A DNA stretch of 64,000 bases, from assembly GCA_028291545.1 (NCBI GenBank), contig JAQGHR010000065.1, positions 1 to 64,000 on the forward strand, in the 5' to 3' direction. Below, piece after piece: positions 24,263 through 33,965 of this stretch (positions within the stretch are counted from its first letter, which is position 1; each line of letters opens with the position of its first letter). Below the pieces are notes generated by a model, which had not been told where the DNA came from, ran no database searches, and worked only from the letters and a program-made list of their open reading frames with translations. The DNA is from Planctomycetota bacterium (GTDB lineage Bacteria; Planctomycetota; Planctomycetia; Isosphaerales; Isosphaeraceae). A program made the translations under genes and the position numbers.

Positions 24263-25921
24263 TCAGCCATCACCCACCTCGGGGCTGGCCGGGCCTTGTC
24301 CAACCCCCACGACGACCGGGCTCGGGGCCTCTGCGTTCTCGGCCGAGACGGGGACGGGCCGCGAATCCGATTTCCGAGGCAGCAACCGCGTGCCGAACCG
24401 GGTCTGCCAGGCGAGTGAGCCCAGCACCTTGGCGTAGCCGATCCCGTTCTTCACGAGCGAGAAGCTGGACTGGCCCATCTCGGGCGTCCGGTTGATCCAG
24501 GAGATGGGCACACCCTGGACCTTGTATCCCATCAGCAGCGGCTTCAAGCCGGTCTCGGCGTTGGCGGCGAACCACGCGGCTTCGAGGTCGAGGTTCTCCA
24601 CCACCTCCCGCCTCATCAGCTTCAGGTTGTTCGTGAGGTCGCGGACGCGGCGACGGAACAACAGGTTCAGCAGGACGTGGAACGAGCGGTTGCAGAGGAT
24701 CTTCTGGAGCGGGTAGTTGATCAGGACGCTGTCGCGGGAGAACCGGCTCCCCAGCACCACGTCGGCGCCCGCGGCGGCGGCGTCGAACATCTCCCGCAGC
24801 TCCGGGAGGATGTGCAGGAAGTCGCAATCCATCAAGAGAACATACCTTCCCGTGGCCGCCCTCATGCCGTCGGCCAGCGCCCGACCCACGCCGTTGGGCG
24901 GCTTGCGGAAGACGGGACGGACCCGCGGGTCGGCCGCCGCCAGGCTCTCCATGACCTGGCGGGTGCGGTCCTTGCTGTTGTCGTCCACCAGGATGATTTC
25001 ATGGAGATATTCATCGTAGTGCCGCAGCAGCCCGTCCGCCAGCGGCCCCACGTTCATCTCTTCGTTGTAGCACGGCACGACCACCGAGATCGCGCCTTTC
25101 AAGGACGCGTGCTCGGTCATCGAGACCGCCGGCCGGTGGGTCGCCCTCGGACCCTTCTGGGCGTGAAGCAAAACGGTCCCGGCGAAGTTGCGCACGCCGG
25201 GCGTGTTCTCCATCAGGAGCGTCAGGTTCCGCGCCGGCATCATCAGCCAGCGAGGGATCGGGGGATAAAGAAAGTCGTAGCAGGAGGCCGCGATGCTGAT
25301 GAAGCCCACCTCGGAAAGCAGTTCATAGAGCTGGACCTGATTGTGCAGCGCCCGCTCGTCGCCGCGCTTCAAGAATGGGAGGAGACGCCCCAGCGCCTTC
25401 CGGATCTGGAGGACCGGATTCCAGGGGTTGGTCTCGAAAAGCAGGAGCCGCCCGCCCGGCTTGAGCAGCTTCAGGACCTCTTGCAGCAGGCCGGCCGCGT
25501 GTCGCTGGTCGAGCAGATTGCCCCCGATGACGTAGTCGAACTGGCGGCCCGTCAGCTCGCCGGGGAACCCGGTCAGGTTCACGACCTCGACCGCGGGGCA
25601 AGCCTCTCGCAGCGTGTGCAGGTCGTTGCCCGGCATGAACGTGGCGGCCGTGATCGGGCATTCGCCGCGCGTAACGGAGTGAATGGCCTTGGTTTGCGCC
25701 CCGGTTCCGCAGCCCAGCTCCAGGACGGTCTCACCCGGCAGGATGTGGAACATATGGCGGGCCGTTTGCGCCCGCCACCAGAGCCGCTCGGCCAGGATGG
25801 TGTCCTTGTGCGTCCAGTACCGATCCGAGACCCGCTCGCGCGTCGCGATGGCCTCGAAGGCGGCACTGGACAGGACGTTCGGACCGGGGGCCGGAGGGGC
25901 GAGGAGCGACGGATCGATCAT
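24263..25921 (-). CDS. fusion: SAM-dependent methyltransferase (N-term) and family 2 glycosyltransferase (C-term)
   Basis: GETVLELGCGTGAQTKAI (class I MTase) and ISVVVPCYNEEMNVGPLADGLL...IILVDDNSKDRTRQVMESLA (GT2) in one ORF. Confidence 0.85.
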   Translation of the reverse strand: MIDPSLLAPPAPGPNVLSSAAFEAIATRERVSDRYWTHKDTILAERLWWRAQTARHMFHILPGETVLELGCGTGAQTKAIHSVTRGECPITAATFMPGNDLHTLREACPAVEVVNLTGFPGELTGRQFDYVIGGNLLDQRHAAGLLQEVLKLLKPGGRLLLFETNPWNPVLQIRKALGRLLPFLKRGDERALHNQVQLYELLSEVGFISIAASCYDFLYPPIPRWLMMPARNLTLLMENTPGVRNFAGTVLLHAQKGPRATHRPAVSMTEHASLKGAISVVVPCYNEEMNVGPLADGLLRHYDEYLHEIILVDDNSKDRTRQVMESLAAADPRVRPVFRKPPNGVGRALADGMRAATGRYVLLMDCDFLHILPELREMFDAAAAGADVVLGSRFSRDSVLINYPLQKILCNRSFHVLLNLLFRRRVRDLTNNLKLMRREVVENLDLEAAWFAANAETGLKPLLMGYKVQGVPISWINRTPEMGQSSFSLVKNGIGYAKVLGSLAWQTRFGTRLLPRKSDSRPVPVSAENAEAPSPVVVGVGQGPASPEVGDG

Positions 25922-26172
25922 CCGGGGATTCCTTCGGCGCGATCGATGGAAAGACGGTCCTGGGCTATCAATCTGGACGACTCACATCCCACGACGAGCA
26001 GTCCCCGTCTTCGGAAATCGACAGATCCTAGGCCGTCCATGATAACGGCGGCTCCCGACCTGGCATAGGGTCCACGATGGCCTTTTTACAACACGACGGT
26101 CGACTTCCCCTCGAAATGAGCGGCCAGGCCCGGTTTTGTGACCGACGTGTTCACTTGAGGAAACGCGACGCG

Positions 26173-27105
26173 TCAGGACTTCGACGCCCTGTCCTCCGCC
26201 AGACGCGCGGCGACTTCGCCGGCAAGGACGGCGTTGGCGACGATCAAGGCCCGGTTCGCCACCAGGCTTCGGCCCTCGGTGACGCGACGGATGGCGTCGA
26301 GCAAGAAGGGGGTGATCGCCTTGCCCCCGATGCCCTGGGCCTGGGCCTCGGCCAGCGTATGCACGAGGGCCGCATCCATCTCCGCCTCGGCGATCGCGAC
26401 CGCGTCCGGGACCGGCTGGGCCAGCACGATCGCCCCCGGCAGGCGCATCGCCCGATGCGCCCGGGCGATCCTCGCCACGTCCTCGGCCGAGTCCGCCCGC
26501 CATTCCAGCGACAGGCCGCTTGACACCGTGGTGAACGCTGGGAACGCCTCCGTGCGATAGCCGATGACCGCCACCCCGCGGGTTTCCAGATTCTCCAGGG
26601 TGGCCGGGATGTCCAGGATCGACTTCACGCCGGAGCAAACCACGACCATCCCGTCGGCCCGCGCCAGTTCGTCCAGGTCGGTGGAGACGTCGAAGCTCTC
26701 GGCCGCGCCGCGGTGGACGCCGCCGAGCCCCCCGGTGGCCATCACGCCGATGCCGACCTCCCGGGCGATCCAGACCGTCGCGGAGACGGTCGTGGCCGCG
26801 TCCAGTCCTCGCGCCACGACCGGGGCCAGGTCCCTCCGGCTCGCCTTGAGGAACGAGGAGGCGCGGGCGATCCCTTCCAGTTCGTCCTCGGCCAGCCCCA
26901 CATGGATGATGCCCCCGATCACCGCGATCGTGGCCGGCGCCGCCCCCGCCAGACGGACGGCGGCCTCGGAGTCCCGGGCGGTCTCCAGATTCTGGGGCCA
27001 GGGCAGACCGTGTGCGATCAGCGTCGATTCCAGCGCCACGACGGCCCGCCCGTCCTCCAGCGCCGCGACGACTTCGGGGGCGAGTCGAACGGACCCGCGT
27101 GTCAT
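26173..27105 (-). CDS. psuG: pseudouridine-5'-phosphate glycosidase
   Basis: VALESTLIAHGLPWPQNLETA...ATTVSATVWIAREVGIGVMATGGLGGVHRGA...FDVSTDLDELAR. Confidence 0.93.
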   Translation of the reverse strand: MTRGSVRLAPEVVAALEDGRAVVALESTLIAHGLPWPQNLETARDSEAAVRLAGAAPATIAVIGGIIHVGLAEDELEGIARASSFLKASRRDLAPVVARGLDAATTVSATVWIAREVGIGVMATGGLGGVHRGAAESFDVSTDLDELARADGMVVVCSGVKSILDIPATLENLETRGVAVIGYRTEAFPAFTTVSSGLSLEWRADSAEDVARIARAHRAMRLPGAIVLAQPVPDAVAIAEAEMDAALVHTLAEAQAQGIGGKAITPFLLDAIRRVTEGRSLVANRALIVANAVLAGEVAARLAEDRASKS

Positions 27106-27283
27106 GGATGAAGTCCTCCTCGGGTCGCGACGGCGTCCCTGATCGCCGCGAGCGAATGGCCTGGCTGCGACGGAACAGCCTGCCGAATTGTCGGCATGCC
27201 TGGTCCCGTTACGATGTTAAGGCGTATAATGCCCTGTCCCGCCGGTGCGGTGGAAGCCCCGTCCCGATCCATTGTCAGGTCGC

Positions 27284-28609
27284 ATGCACGTCATCCTGGA
27301 TGTGGTTCAAGGCCCTCGAACGGGGCGATCGTTCGTCTTCGATGGCCACGATACGTTCATCGTGGGGCGATCGCGGCTCGTTCATTGCGCCATGCCCGAG
27401 GACTCGGCGCTGTCTCGGGACCACTTCCTGATCGAGGTCAAGCCGCCGCGCTGCGAGCTTCGCGACCTGGGCAGCACCAACGGGACGTTCGTCAACGACA
27501 ACAGGGTCGATCAGGTCCGGCTCGAGTCGGGGGATCGCATCGCGGCCGGGCAGAGCGTCTTCGTGGTACGGATCGAAGGTCATCCCAGGCAGACGTCCGG
27601 CGAAGGCGTCCCGCTCCCCGAGGATCGGCCGGCGAATGCGGCCCAGGTCGGCCCGATCGTCTGCATGTCGTGCGGGACCTCGGCCCCGTCGGGTGTCGAG
27701 GTCGCCAGCGGCTCGCATCCGGATTTCCGCGAGTCGATCTCCTGGCTCTGCGAGGCCTGCCGCGTGGACGTGGCCACGACGTTCCAGCCCGTCCCGCACT
27801 ACACCACCCTCCGCGAGCTGGGCCGTGGAGCGATGGGCGTCGTCTACCTCGCGCAGCACTTGCAGAGCGGCCGCAAGGTCGCCCTGAAGCTGATCGCGCC
27901 GGAGACCGCCGCGGCGCGATCGGCCATCGACCGGTTCCTGCGCGAGATGACCGTCATTAGTCAGATGAAGCATCCGAACATCGTCGAATATCTCGAACAG
28001 GGCACGACGAAGGGCCAGTTCTGGTTCGCGATGGAGTACGTCTCCGGCCCGAACCTGGAAGAGATCGCCCAGGCCGAACCGGGGACTTATCCCATCCTCC
28101 AGGCCTGCCGCATGGCCTATCAGGTGCTCAAGGGGCTGGAGCACGCCCACAGCCTCGGCTTCGTCCACCGCGACGTCAAGCCCGAGAATATCCTGATCGG
28201 CAAGACGCCCGCCGGCCTGCTCGCCAAGATCTCCGACTTCGGGCTCGCCAAGAGCTTTCGCGGCATCGGCCTCTCCGGCCTGACCTTCTCCGGCGAGATG
28301 CGCGGCACGATCCCGTTCATGCCGCCCGAGCAGGTGCTCGACTTCAAGAAGGTTCTCCCCTCCGGCGACCTGTACGCGACGGCCGCGACGCTCTACTACT
28401 TGATCTCCGGCCAGTTCATCTACGATCAGAATGCCGAGGGCGACGTGATCCGCATGCTGCTGGAAGACCAGCCCGTGCCCATCCGCGACCGCCGCCCCGA
28501 AGTCCCCAAAGGCCTGGCCGACGTCCTCCAGAAATGCCTCGCCCGCGACCCCGCCGATCGCTACCCGACGGCCGGAGACATGCGCAAGGCGCTCCGGCCG
28601 TATTGTTGA
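27284..28609 (+). CDS. FHA domain-containing serine/threonine protein kinase
   Basis: FHA: VGRSRLVH...LSRDHFLIE...LRDLGSTNGTFVND; kinase: LGRGAMGVVYLAQH, HRDVKPENILI, ISDFGLAK. Confidence 0.92.
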   Translation: MHVILDVVQGPRTGRSFVFDGHDTFIVGRSRLVHCAMPEDSALSRDHFLIEVKPPRCELRDLGSTNGTFVNDNRVDQVRLESGDRIAAGQSVFVVRIEGHPRQTSGEGVPLPEDRPANAAQVGPIVCMSCGTSAPSGVEVASGSHPDFRESISWLCEACRVDVATTFQPVPHYTTLRELGRGAMGVVYLAQHLQSGRKVALKLIAPETAAARSAIDRFLREMTVISQMKHPNIVEYLEQGTTKGQFWFAMEYVSGPNLEEIAQAEPGTYPILQACRMAYQVLKGLEHAHSLGFVHRDVKPENILIGKTPAGLLAKISDFGLAKSFRGIGLSGLTFSGEMRGTIPFMPPEQVLDFKKVLPSGDLYATAATLYYLISGQFIYDQNAEGDVIRMLLEDQPVPIRDRRPEVPKGLADVLQKCLARDPADRYPTAGDMRKALRPYC

Positions 28610-28631
28610 AGGCGGGTTCTGCGGCCCGGCC

Positions 28632-29543
28632 CTATGGCACGGCCACCCGAACCGCCCCAGGCACGACCGTCACCTCGACCGGCGTCTCGCCGATGATCTC
28701 GCCGTCGGCCTGGACGGGAAGGGGCCGTCTCGTCTTGATCGAGACGGATTGCGTTACCGGAAAGTATCGCAAGTTCGGGTCGTCGCGATGCGTCTTTCGC
28801 AAGACGTTCCAGGACACTCGCAGGTAGTGCCAAATCGTCGAGGCGCGGACCACGCAGAGGTCCCCCCGGCCGTCGTCGGGTCGGATGCCCGGCCCCCACG
28901 TCAGCGGGGGCTCGCCGAGCGTGCCGCAGTTGGCGACCAGCACTTCCGAGGCGCGGGTCTGGTAGGGGCGGCCGTCGATCGTGAGAAAAAACCGCCGCGG
29001 CTGGAAACCGATCAGGCGGACAAGAGCCGTCCAGGTATAGGCGATCCGGCCGAACCGCCGCTTGTGCTCGCGCGTGGTGTCGCGGATCATCAGCGCATCG
29101 ATTCCGACCCCGACGTGCGTGTAGAAGTGACGATTGCCGACCCGCAGGGCATCGACGGGCGTCGTGCGAAAATCTCCCGCGAGCAGGTCGCACGCCTCGT
29201 CCAGATCGATCGGGATGCCCAGCTCGCGGGCCAGGATATTGCCCGTGCCCAGGGGCAAGATCCCCAGCGGCCGATCCGACCCGACCAGGCCCTCGGCCAC
29301 CGCCGAGACCGTGCCGTCGCCCCCCGCGGCGACCACGATGTCCACCCCGCGCGAGACCGCCTCGCGGGCGAGCTCGGCCAGGTCCTCCGCGCCGGAGACC
29401 TGATGGACGTCACACGAGCCGTCGTCGCAGCGGAAATGCGTCTCCAACGCCGCTTGCACGGACCTGGCCGAATACGAGCCCGAGTTCGGATTCAGGATCA
29501 CGAATAGCTTGCGTGCGCGGACGGTTGTCGCTGCGGCGGACAT
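28632..29543 (-). CDS. diacylglycerol kinase / YegS-like lipid kinase
   Basis: KLFVILNPNSGSYSARSVQAALE...VVAAGGDGTVSAVAEGLVGSDRPLGILPLGTGNILARELGIP. Confidence 0.9.
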   Translation of the reverse strand: MSAAATTVRARKLFVILNPNSGSYSARSVQAALETHFRCDDGSCDVHQVSGAEDLAELAREAVSRGVDIVVAAGGDGTVSAVAEGLVGSDRPLGILPLGTGNILARELGIPIDLDEACDLLAGDFRTTPVDALRVGNRHFYTHVGVGIDALMIRDTTREHKRRFGRIAYTWTALVRLIGFQPRRFFLTIDGRPYQTRASEVLVANCGTLGEPPLTWGPGIRPDDGRGDLCVVRASTIWHYLRVSWNVLRKTHRDDPNLRYFPVTQSVSIKTRRPLPVQADGEIIGETPVEVTVVPGAVRVAVP

Positions 29544-29603
29544 GCGATGGAATCCTCGCGTGCGATGAGCAGGACCGGACGATCCCGAGACAGCACTCGC
29601 AAT

Positions 29604-30215
29604 TCACGGGCCATTGCCCCGCGCGGGGTGACGGACAGGGGACCGTTCCTCAAGCAGGCCGTGAACGTCGGCGACCACGGCGTCCGGCGTCAGAAACTCC
29701 AGGCTGTAAATCTCTCTCTGCACACCGTTTGGATCGACCAGGAACACGCGGGAAGGATGATCGAGCACGCCCATCGCGTTCTTCCTGGCCCACATGCCCC
29801 ACGAGGCGACCACGCGATCGACGCGATCGGTGGGGCCGGTCAGGAAGTGCCAGGATTCGGGCCTGGCGTCATAAATCTTCGCGTACATCTTCAAGACTTC
29901 GGATGTGTCGTGCGCCGGGTCGAGCGAGATCGAGACGAACTCGACCTTCGTGCCCCAGAGGCCGTCCTTCTCCAGCGCATCCCGGCATTGCGCCATCGCC
30001 GCCGAGGTCAGCGGGCACGAGCCATTGCAGGTCGTGTAGACGAAGCTCACGAGCACCGCCTTGCCCCGCAGCTTTGACAGATCAAACGGCTCCCCCTCGG
30101 CATCGATCAGCTTCACCTCCGGCGCGGGGGCAATCCGGGCCAGGGGAGAATCGGCTTTTGCCAAAGAATACACAGAGAGCACGGAAAGAGAAATCATAAT
30201 AGGAAAGTATTTCAT
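29604..30215 (-). CDS. SCO1/SenC family copper-binding protein
   Basis: GKAVLVSFVYTTCNGSCPLTSAAMAQCRDAL (CXXXC)...VSISLDPAHDTSEVLKMYAK. Confidence 0.88.
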   Translation of the reverse strand: MKYFPIMISLSVLSVYSLAKADSPLARIAPAPEVKLIDAEGEPFDLSKLRGKAVLVSFVYTTCNGSCPLTSAAMAQCRDALEKDGLWGTKVEFVSISLDPAHDTSEVLKMYAKIYDARPESWHFLTGPTDRVDRVVASWGMWARKNAMGVLDHPSRVFLVDPNGVQREIYSLEFLTPDAVVADVHGLLEERSPVRHPARGNGP

Positions 30216-30247
30216 CACGTTCCCCCCGCTCTCTGTATGCTCTTTGG
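30161..30247. repeat. inverted repeat overlapping the SCO1/SenC 5' end
   Basis: CCAAAGAATACACAGAGAGC (30161-30180) against the reverse complement of GCTCTCTGTATGCTCTTTGG: 17/20 paired positions. Confidence 0.7.
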
Positions 30248-30257
30248 TGAAATTGCC

Positions 30258-31454
30258 TCAATTTAACAACATATCATGTCCCCTCGCCGGACCGGTCGGG
30301 AAGCTGGTCAGATCGACATTGAACGATTTCTCGATCTTCAGCCCCTCCGGCGTGATCCGGATCAACCGGACCCAGAACGTGCCGTCACGGTCGAGCGTGG
30401 AGAGCAAGGAATTGGAGACGTACATGCGTTGGCCGTCGCCCGTGACGTGCATCATGTTCGGCTGTGTGCCGATCTTGGCGGTGCTGAAGAGGGTGACTTT
30501 CTCCGGGTCGGAGACGTCGAACTGCTGGATCGTATCGCCGCCGAAATTGCTGACGAACAGGTACTTGTCGTCGGGGCTCTGACGCAGGTCGGCCGGCATC
30601 GGGCCGGTGTCGGCAACCTTCTTGAACTCGTACCGGCCGTCGGTCTTGCCGCGGAACATCCAGAGCGAGTCATCCAGCGCGCAATTCGTGAACCCGTAGT
30701 TCGCGCCCTTCTTCAAGGACCACCGCACCTCCAGCGGCGCGAGCCCGGCGCGGCCGACCTGAAGGGGCTTTCTCGCCTTGAAGTCCCACACCACCATCTC
30801 GGTGCCGAAGTCCTTGGGGTCCATCTGCTTGAACGGCTTCCGGTAATTCCGCATCGGCGTGAAGCTCGACGTGACCATCCGGTTGAACTCGGGCTTCACG
30901 GCGAGGTCGTAGGCATAAGGGGCATCTTTCGGCTGGTCGATCCGCCGGATGAATCGGCCGTCGTTGGTGAACTCCGCCATACCGGCCGGCAGTCCGCCAT
31001 CTTTCGCCCCCAGGAAGCTCAGGAGCATCCGACCCGGGAGCGCATAATACGTATGCGGGCCGGTCAGGCCGGTCACCTCGGGGATCGTTTCCAGCACCTT
31101 CTCGATCCTCGGCTTCGCCGGGTCGGTCGCGACGTCCAGGATCCAGATCTTGCTCGACAGCAGGCCCCCGGCCCAGATCCTGGTGCGATCGTCGGTGTAT
31201 CCCCAGTGATGCGTCTCGTTCCCCCTGGAGCCGAGATCGACCGTGTGAATGATCTTCGAGAACGTCTTGCTCGCCGGGTCCACGTCGATCACCGCGACGA
31301 AGTCGTTGTCCTTCGCGTCGGCATCCACGCAGAACAAGTAAAGATATTTCTCCGGCCTGTCGAGCCGCTTGACGTAGGGCGAGAGGCAGGTCTCGGCCAT
31401 CGCGAGGGATGGTAGGACGAGGATCAAGAGCGCAGCGAATAGGCGTCGCAGCAT
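30258..31454 (-). CDS. SBP56 / methanethiol oxidase (MtoX)-like protein with signal peptide
   Basis: YLYLFCVDADAKDNDFVAVIDVDPASKTFSKIIHTVDLGSRGNETHHWGYT...LRQSPDDKYLFVSNFGGDTIQQFDVSDPEKV; signal MLRRLFAALLILVLPSLAMA. Confidence 0.85.
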   Translation of the reverse strand: MLRRLFAALLILVLPSLAMAETCLSPYVKRLDRPEKYLYLFCVDADAKDNDFVAVIDVDPASKTFSKIIHTVDLGSRGNETHHWGYTDDRTRIWAGGLLSSKIWILDVATDPAKPRIEKVLETIPEVTGLTGPHTYYALPGRMLLSFLGAKDGGLPAGMAEFTNDGRFIRRIDQPKDAPYAYDLAVKPEFNRMVTSSFTPMRNYRKPFKQMDPKDFGTEMVVWDFKARKPLQVGRAGLAPLEVRWSLKKGANYGFTNCALDDSLWMFRGKTDGRYEFKKVADTGPMPADLRQSPDDKYLFVSNFGGDTIQQFDVSDPEKVTLFSTAKIGTQPNMMHVTGDGQRMYVSNSLLSTLDRDGTFWVRLIRITPEGLKIEKSFNVDLTSFPTGPARGHDMLLN

Positions 31455-31533
31455 GGCGATTCTCCCCGTGACCTTGGCAAAGATCGAGCAATATTGATGA
31501 TAGGGATCGCGAATCCGAAATCGAGCGGACGCG

Positions 31534-31923
31534 TCAATCACGCTTCGGCTCGAACAGGGCCATCACCGCACCCGCCGGGTCCCGGATCGCGGCGAACCGT
31601 CCCATCCCGCCCATGCTCCGAGGCCCGTCGAGGATCGCGCCGCCGAGTTCCACGCAACGCGAGAGGCTGGCGTCGATGTCCGGCACGTTCACATAGATGA
31701 GCCAGACCGGGGGCAGCTTGGCGTTCTCTCCGCGCGCATGGCAGATCCCCGCGACGGGCGTGGCCTCGCCCTGGGGGTGGACGCAGTAGTCGCTGTACGC
31801 GCCCATCGGGACCTCGCTGGTGGTCCAGCCGACGACGGCCTGGTAGAAGTCTCGCACCGCCCCGGCGTTCGGGACCGAGAGGTCGATCCAGCCGATCCGC
31901 CCCAGACTCGAAGGTGATTCCAC
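31534..31923 (-). CDS. VOC family (glyoxalase-like) protein
   Basis: GRIGWIDLSVPNAGAVRDFYQAVVGW...FAAIRDPAGAVMALFEPKRD. Confidence 0.85.
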   Translation of the reverse strand: MESPSSLGRIGWIDLSVPNAGAVRDFYQAVVGWTTSEVPMGAYSDYCVHPQGEATPVAGICHARGENAKLPPVWLIYVNVPDIDASLSRCVELGGAILDGPRSMGGMGRFAAIRDPAGAVMALFEPKRD

Positions 31924-31941
31924 GTCGCGGTTCCTGTGTTA

Positions 31942-33162
31942 TCAGACCTGAATGGCCCGTCCCGACGCACCGTCCGCCGCGTGACAGACGTGGATTGCGG
32001 GCTCGATCCCCATGCGGCGAGCGTACTCGATCCGCACGGAGTCGGCAAAGGCCTCGGCCTTGTCGGGCTCGACGAGATTGACCGTGCAGCCCGCCCAGCC
32101 GGCGCCGGAGAGCTTCCCGCCGAGAAATCCGGGTGATTGCTGCGCCGCCTCGATCAGGGCATCGAGCGCCGGGGAGCTGTTCTGGAAGTCATCCCGACTG
32201 GACCTGTGCGAGGCCGACATCAGCTTGCCGAACGTGGCGACGTCCCCTCGCTTCAGCGCCTCGGCGCCGCGGCGGACACGCTCGTTCTCCGTCAGCACAT
32301 GACGGGCGCGAAGCCGGCCGACGGGGTCCAGAGCGTCCCACTCCGCCTGCAGATCCTCCGGGGAGATGTCTCGCAATTGCGTCACGTTCGCGCCCGGGCG
32401 AAGGCGCTGAAAATACGAGACGACGCGCTCGCATTCCTCGCGACGCCGGTTGTACATGCCGTCGGCCAGCCGCCTGGCGGTCTTCGAGTCGCACACCACG
32501 ATCGCCGGCGCGGGGTTGCCCAGCGGTAGCCGTTCGTACTCCAGGGTCCGGCAGTCGAGCATGAGCGCGTGATTCTCCCGGCCGAACAGCACGGAGAATT
32601 GATCGAGCAGGCCCGAGCCCACGCCGACGTATTCGTTCTCCGACTTCCGCAGCGTGTGCGCCAGTCTCATTCGTTCCGGGTCGCTCAGGGGCGTCGATCC
32701 GGCCTCCCCTCCCGGCACGACGCCGGCCGCCAGCAAGAACACGCCCAGCGCCGCTTGCAGGCTCGCCGAGCTGGAAAGCCCCGCACCCAGCGGCACATTG
32801 CCGGCGATGGCCAGGTCAAAGCCGGATCGCAGCGGGCCGTAGTTTTCCTGAACGGCCCAGACCACACCCCTCACGTATCGCCGCCAGCCCTCGGACCTGT
32901 CGCGATCGAGCCCATCGATTGCGAACTCGTCCTTCTGGTTGTCGAAATTGGCCGCGATCGCCCTTGCCTCTCGCCCCGGCCTGGTCCGCCCGACGACCAC
33001 CGTGAACCGATCGATCGCCGCCGCCAGTACCAGCCCGCCGTTATAGTCCGTGTGATTGCCGAGCAGTTCCACCCGACCCGGCGCCCGCGACACCACCGTC
33101 GGCTCCTCCTGGAACGCCTTATCGAACGCCTCCTCCGCCAGGGCTTCCAACGCAACGCTCAT
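31942..33162 (-). CDS. galK: galactokinase
   Basis: SRAPGRVELLGNHTDYNGGLVLAAAID; GNVPLGAGLSSSASLQAALG; LSGAGWAGCTVNLV (GHMP motifs). Confidence 0.9.
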   Translation of the reverse strand: MSVALEALAEEAFDKAFQEEPTVVSRAPGRVELLGNHTDYNGGLVLAAAIDRFTVVVGRTRPGREARAIAANFDNQKDEFAIDGLDRDRSEGWRRYVRGVVWAVQENYGPLRSGFDLAIAGNVPLGAGLSSSASLQAALGVFLLAAGVVPGGEAGSTPLSDPERMRLAHTLRKSENEYVGVGSGLLDQFSVLFGRENHALMLDCRTLEYERLPLGNPAPAIVVCDSKTARRLADGMYNRRREECERVVSYFQRLRPGANVTQLRDISPEDLQAEWDALDPVGRLRARHVLTENERVRRGAEALKRGDVATFGKLMSASHRSSRDDFQNSSPALDALIEAAQQSPGFLGGKLSGAGWAGCTVNLVEPDKAEAFADSVRIEYARRMGIEPAIHVCHAADGASGRAIQV

Positions 33163-33384
33163 GAGAATCCCGCGGCTCCCTTCTTCCGAGTGGAACGACG
33201 CGCCTCGCCGCCGATAGCCTAATCCAGGATCGCACCGGGCGGAAGACGACCCGCCGCCTGGTTCACGGCCGTTCGGTTCTTGATTCAGTGCGACCCCAAC
33301 CAAGACCACGCAGAGCGTCGAGGACGGCTTCACCTCTCCGTGCCAACGGGCCTGGATTGCCGGACCCGACTTCGTGACCCGGGG

Positions 33385-33618
33385 TCAGGGGCGGGGACGC
33401 GACACCTTCCAGACCACGATCCCCATGATCGTCGCGCCCAGCACCAGGAAGAACCCACCCACGAGTGTGGCGGTGAGCGCATTGAGCAGGACGGGCGGCG
33501 GGGCGATTGAGGGCGCGCTCGTCTTGACGGCAATCTGCCCCGTCGCGAGGATCGCAGCCCCGAAGGCCGTGACCCCGAGGCCGGTCAGGAAGACTCGCTT
33601 CATCTCGGCCCGGTTCAT
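33385..33618 (-). CDS. small membrane protein, hypothetical
   Basis: Two predicted TM segments; MNRAEMKRVFLTGLGVTAFGAAILATG... Confidence 0.5.
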   Translation of the reverse strand: MNRAEMKRVFLTGLGVTAFGAAILATGQIAVKTSAPSIAPPPVLLNALTATLVGGFFLVLGATIMGIVVWKVSRPRP

Positions 33619-33754
33619 GTGCGCCCTCCGCTCAAGATCCACGCTCGGGGCATCCCGCCCGCCGAGGTGAGCGATGATAACACGCGGAGGCGACGCGGTG
33701 TGTCGGGTCCACTGCCGCGCGAGGGTTGGTTGTCACTCAGGAGAGGTAGGTCCG

Positions 33755-33852
33755 TGTGGCCGGGGTCGATGCGAGCCGTGGCGCTGCTGCCGGCGCTCGG
33801 GTATCCGCCGCGGGCATCGCCGGCTCCGCCGACTCGACCCCAGTCACCCGGC
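33755..33852. repeat. intergenic repeat sharing GGGCATCGsCGGCTCyGCCGmCTyGACCCCAGyCACCCG, copy 1
   Basis: gccgcgggcatcgccggctccgccgactcgaccccagtcacccgg; second copy near 58850-58951. Confidence 0.7.
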
Positions 33853-33904
33853 CGAAGAACTGCTCATTACTAACTATTTAACTGATGATCACACTTTGAA
33901 TCGA

Positions 33905-33962
33905 GTCGGGCAGGCCACGGCGTTCGGGGATTCCCGATAGCCCTGGCCTGCCCGACTTTTTT
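33905..33962 (+). terminator. intrinsic terminator-like hairpin with T-run in + orientation
   Basis: GTCGGGCAGGCC...GGCCTGCCCGAC followed by TTTTTT; inner TCGGGGATTCCCGA. Confidence 0.7.
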
Positions 33963-33965
33963 CTC

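Noticed and set aside
30258-31454. Selenoprotein interpretation of the 'selenium-binding' family protein
   Set aside because: No in-frame TGA or SECIS needed; the family name is historical, and MtoX-like function is the better reading.
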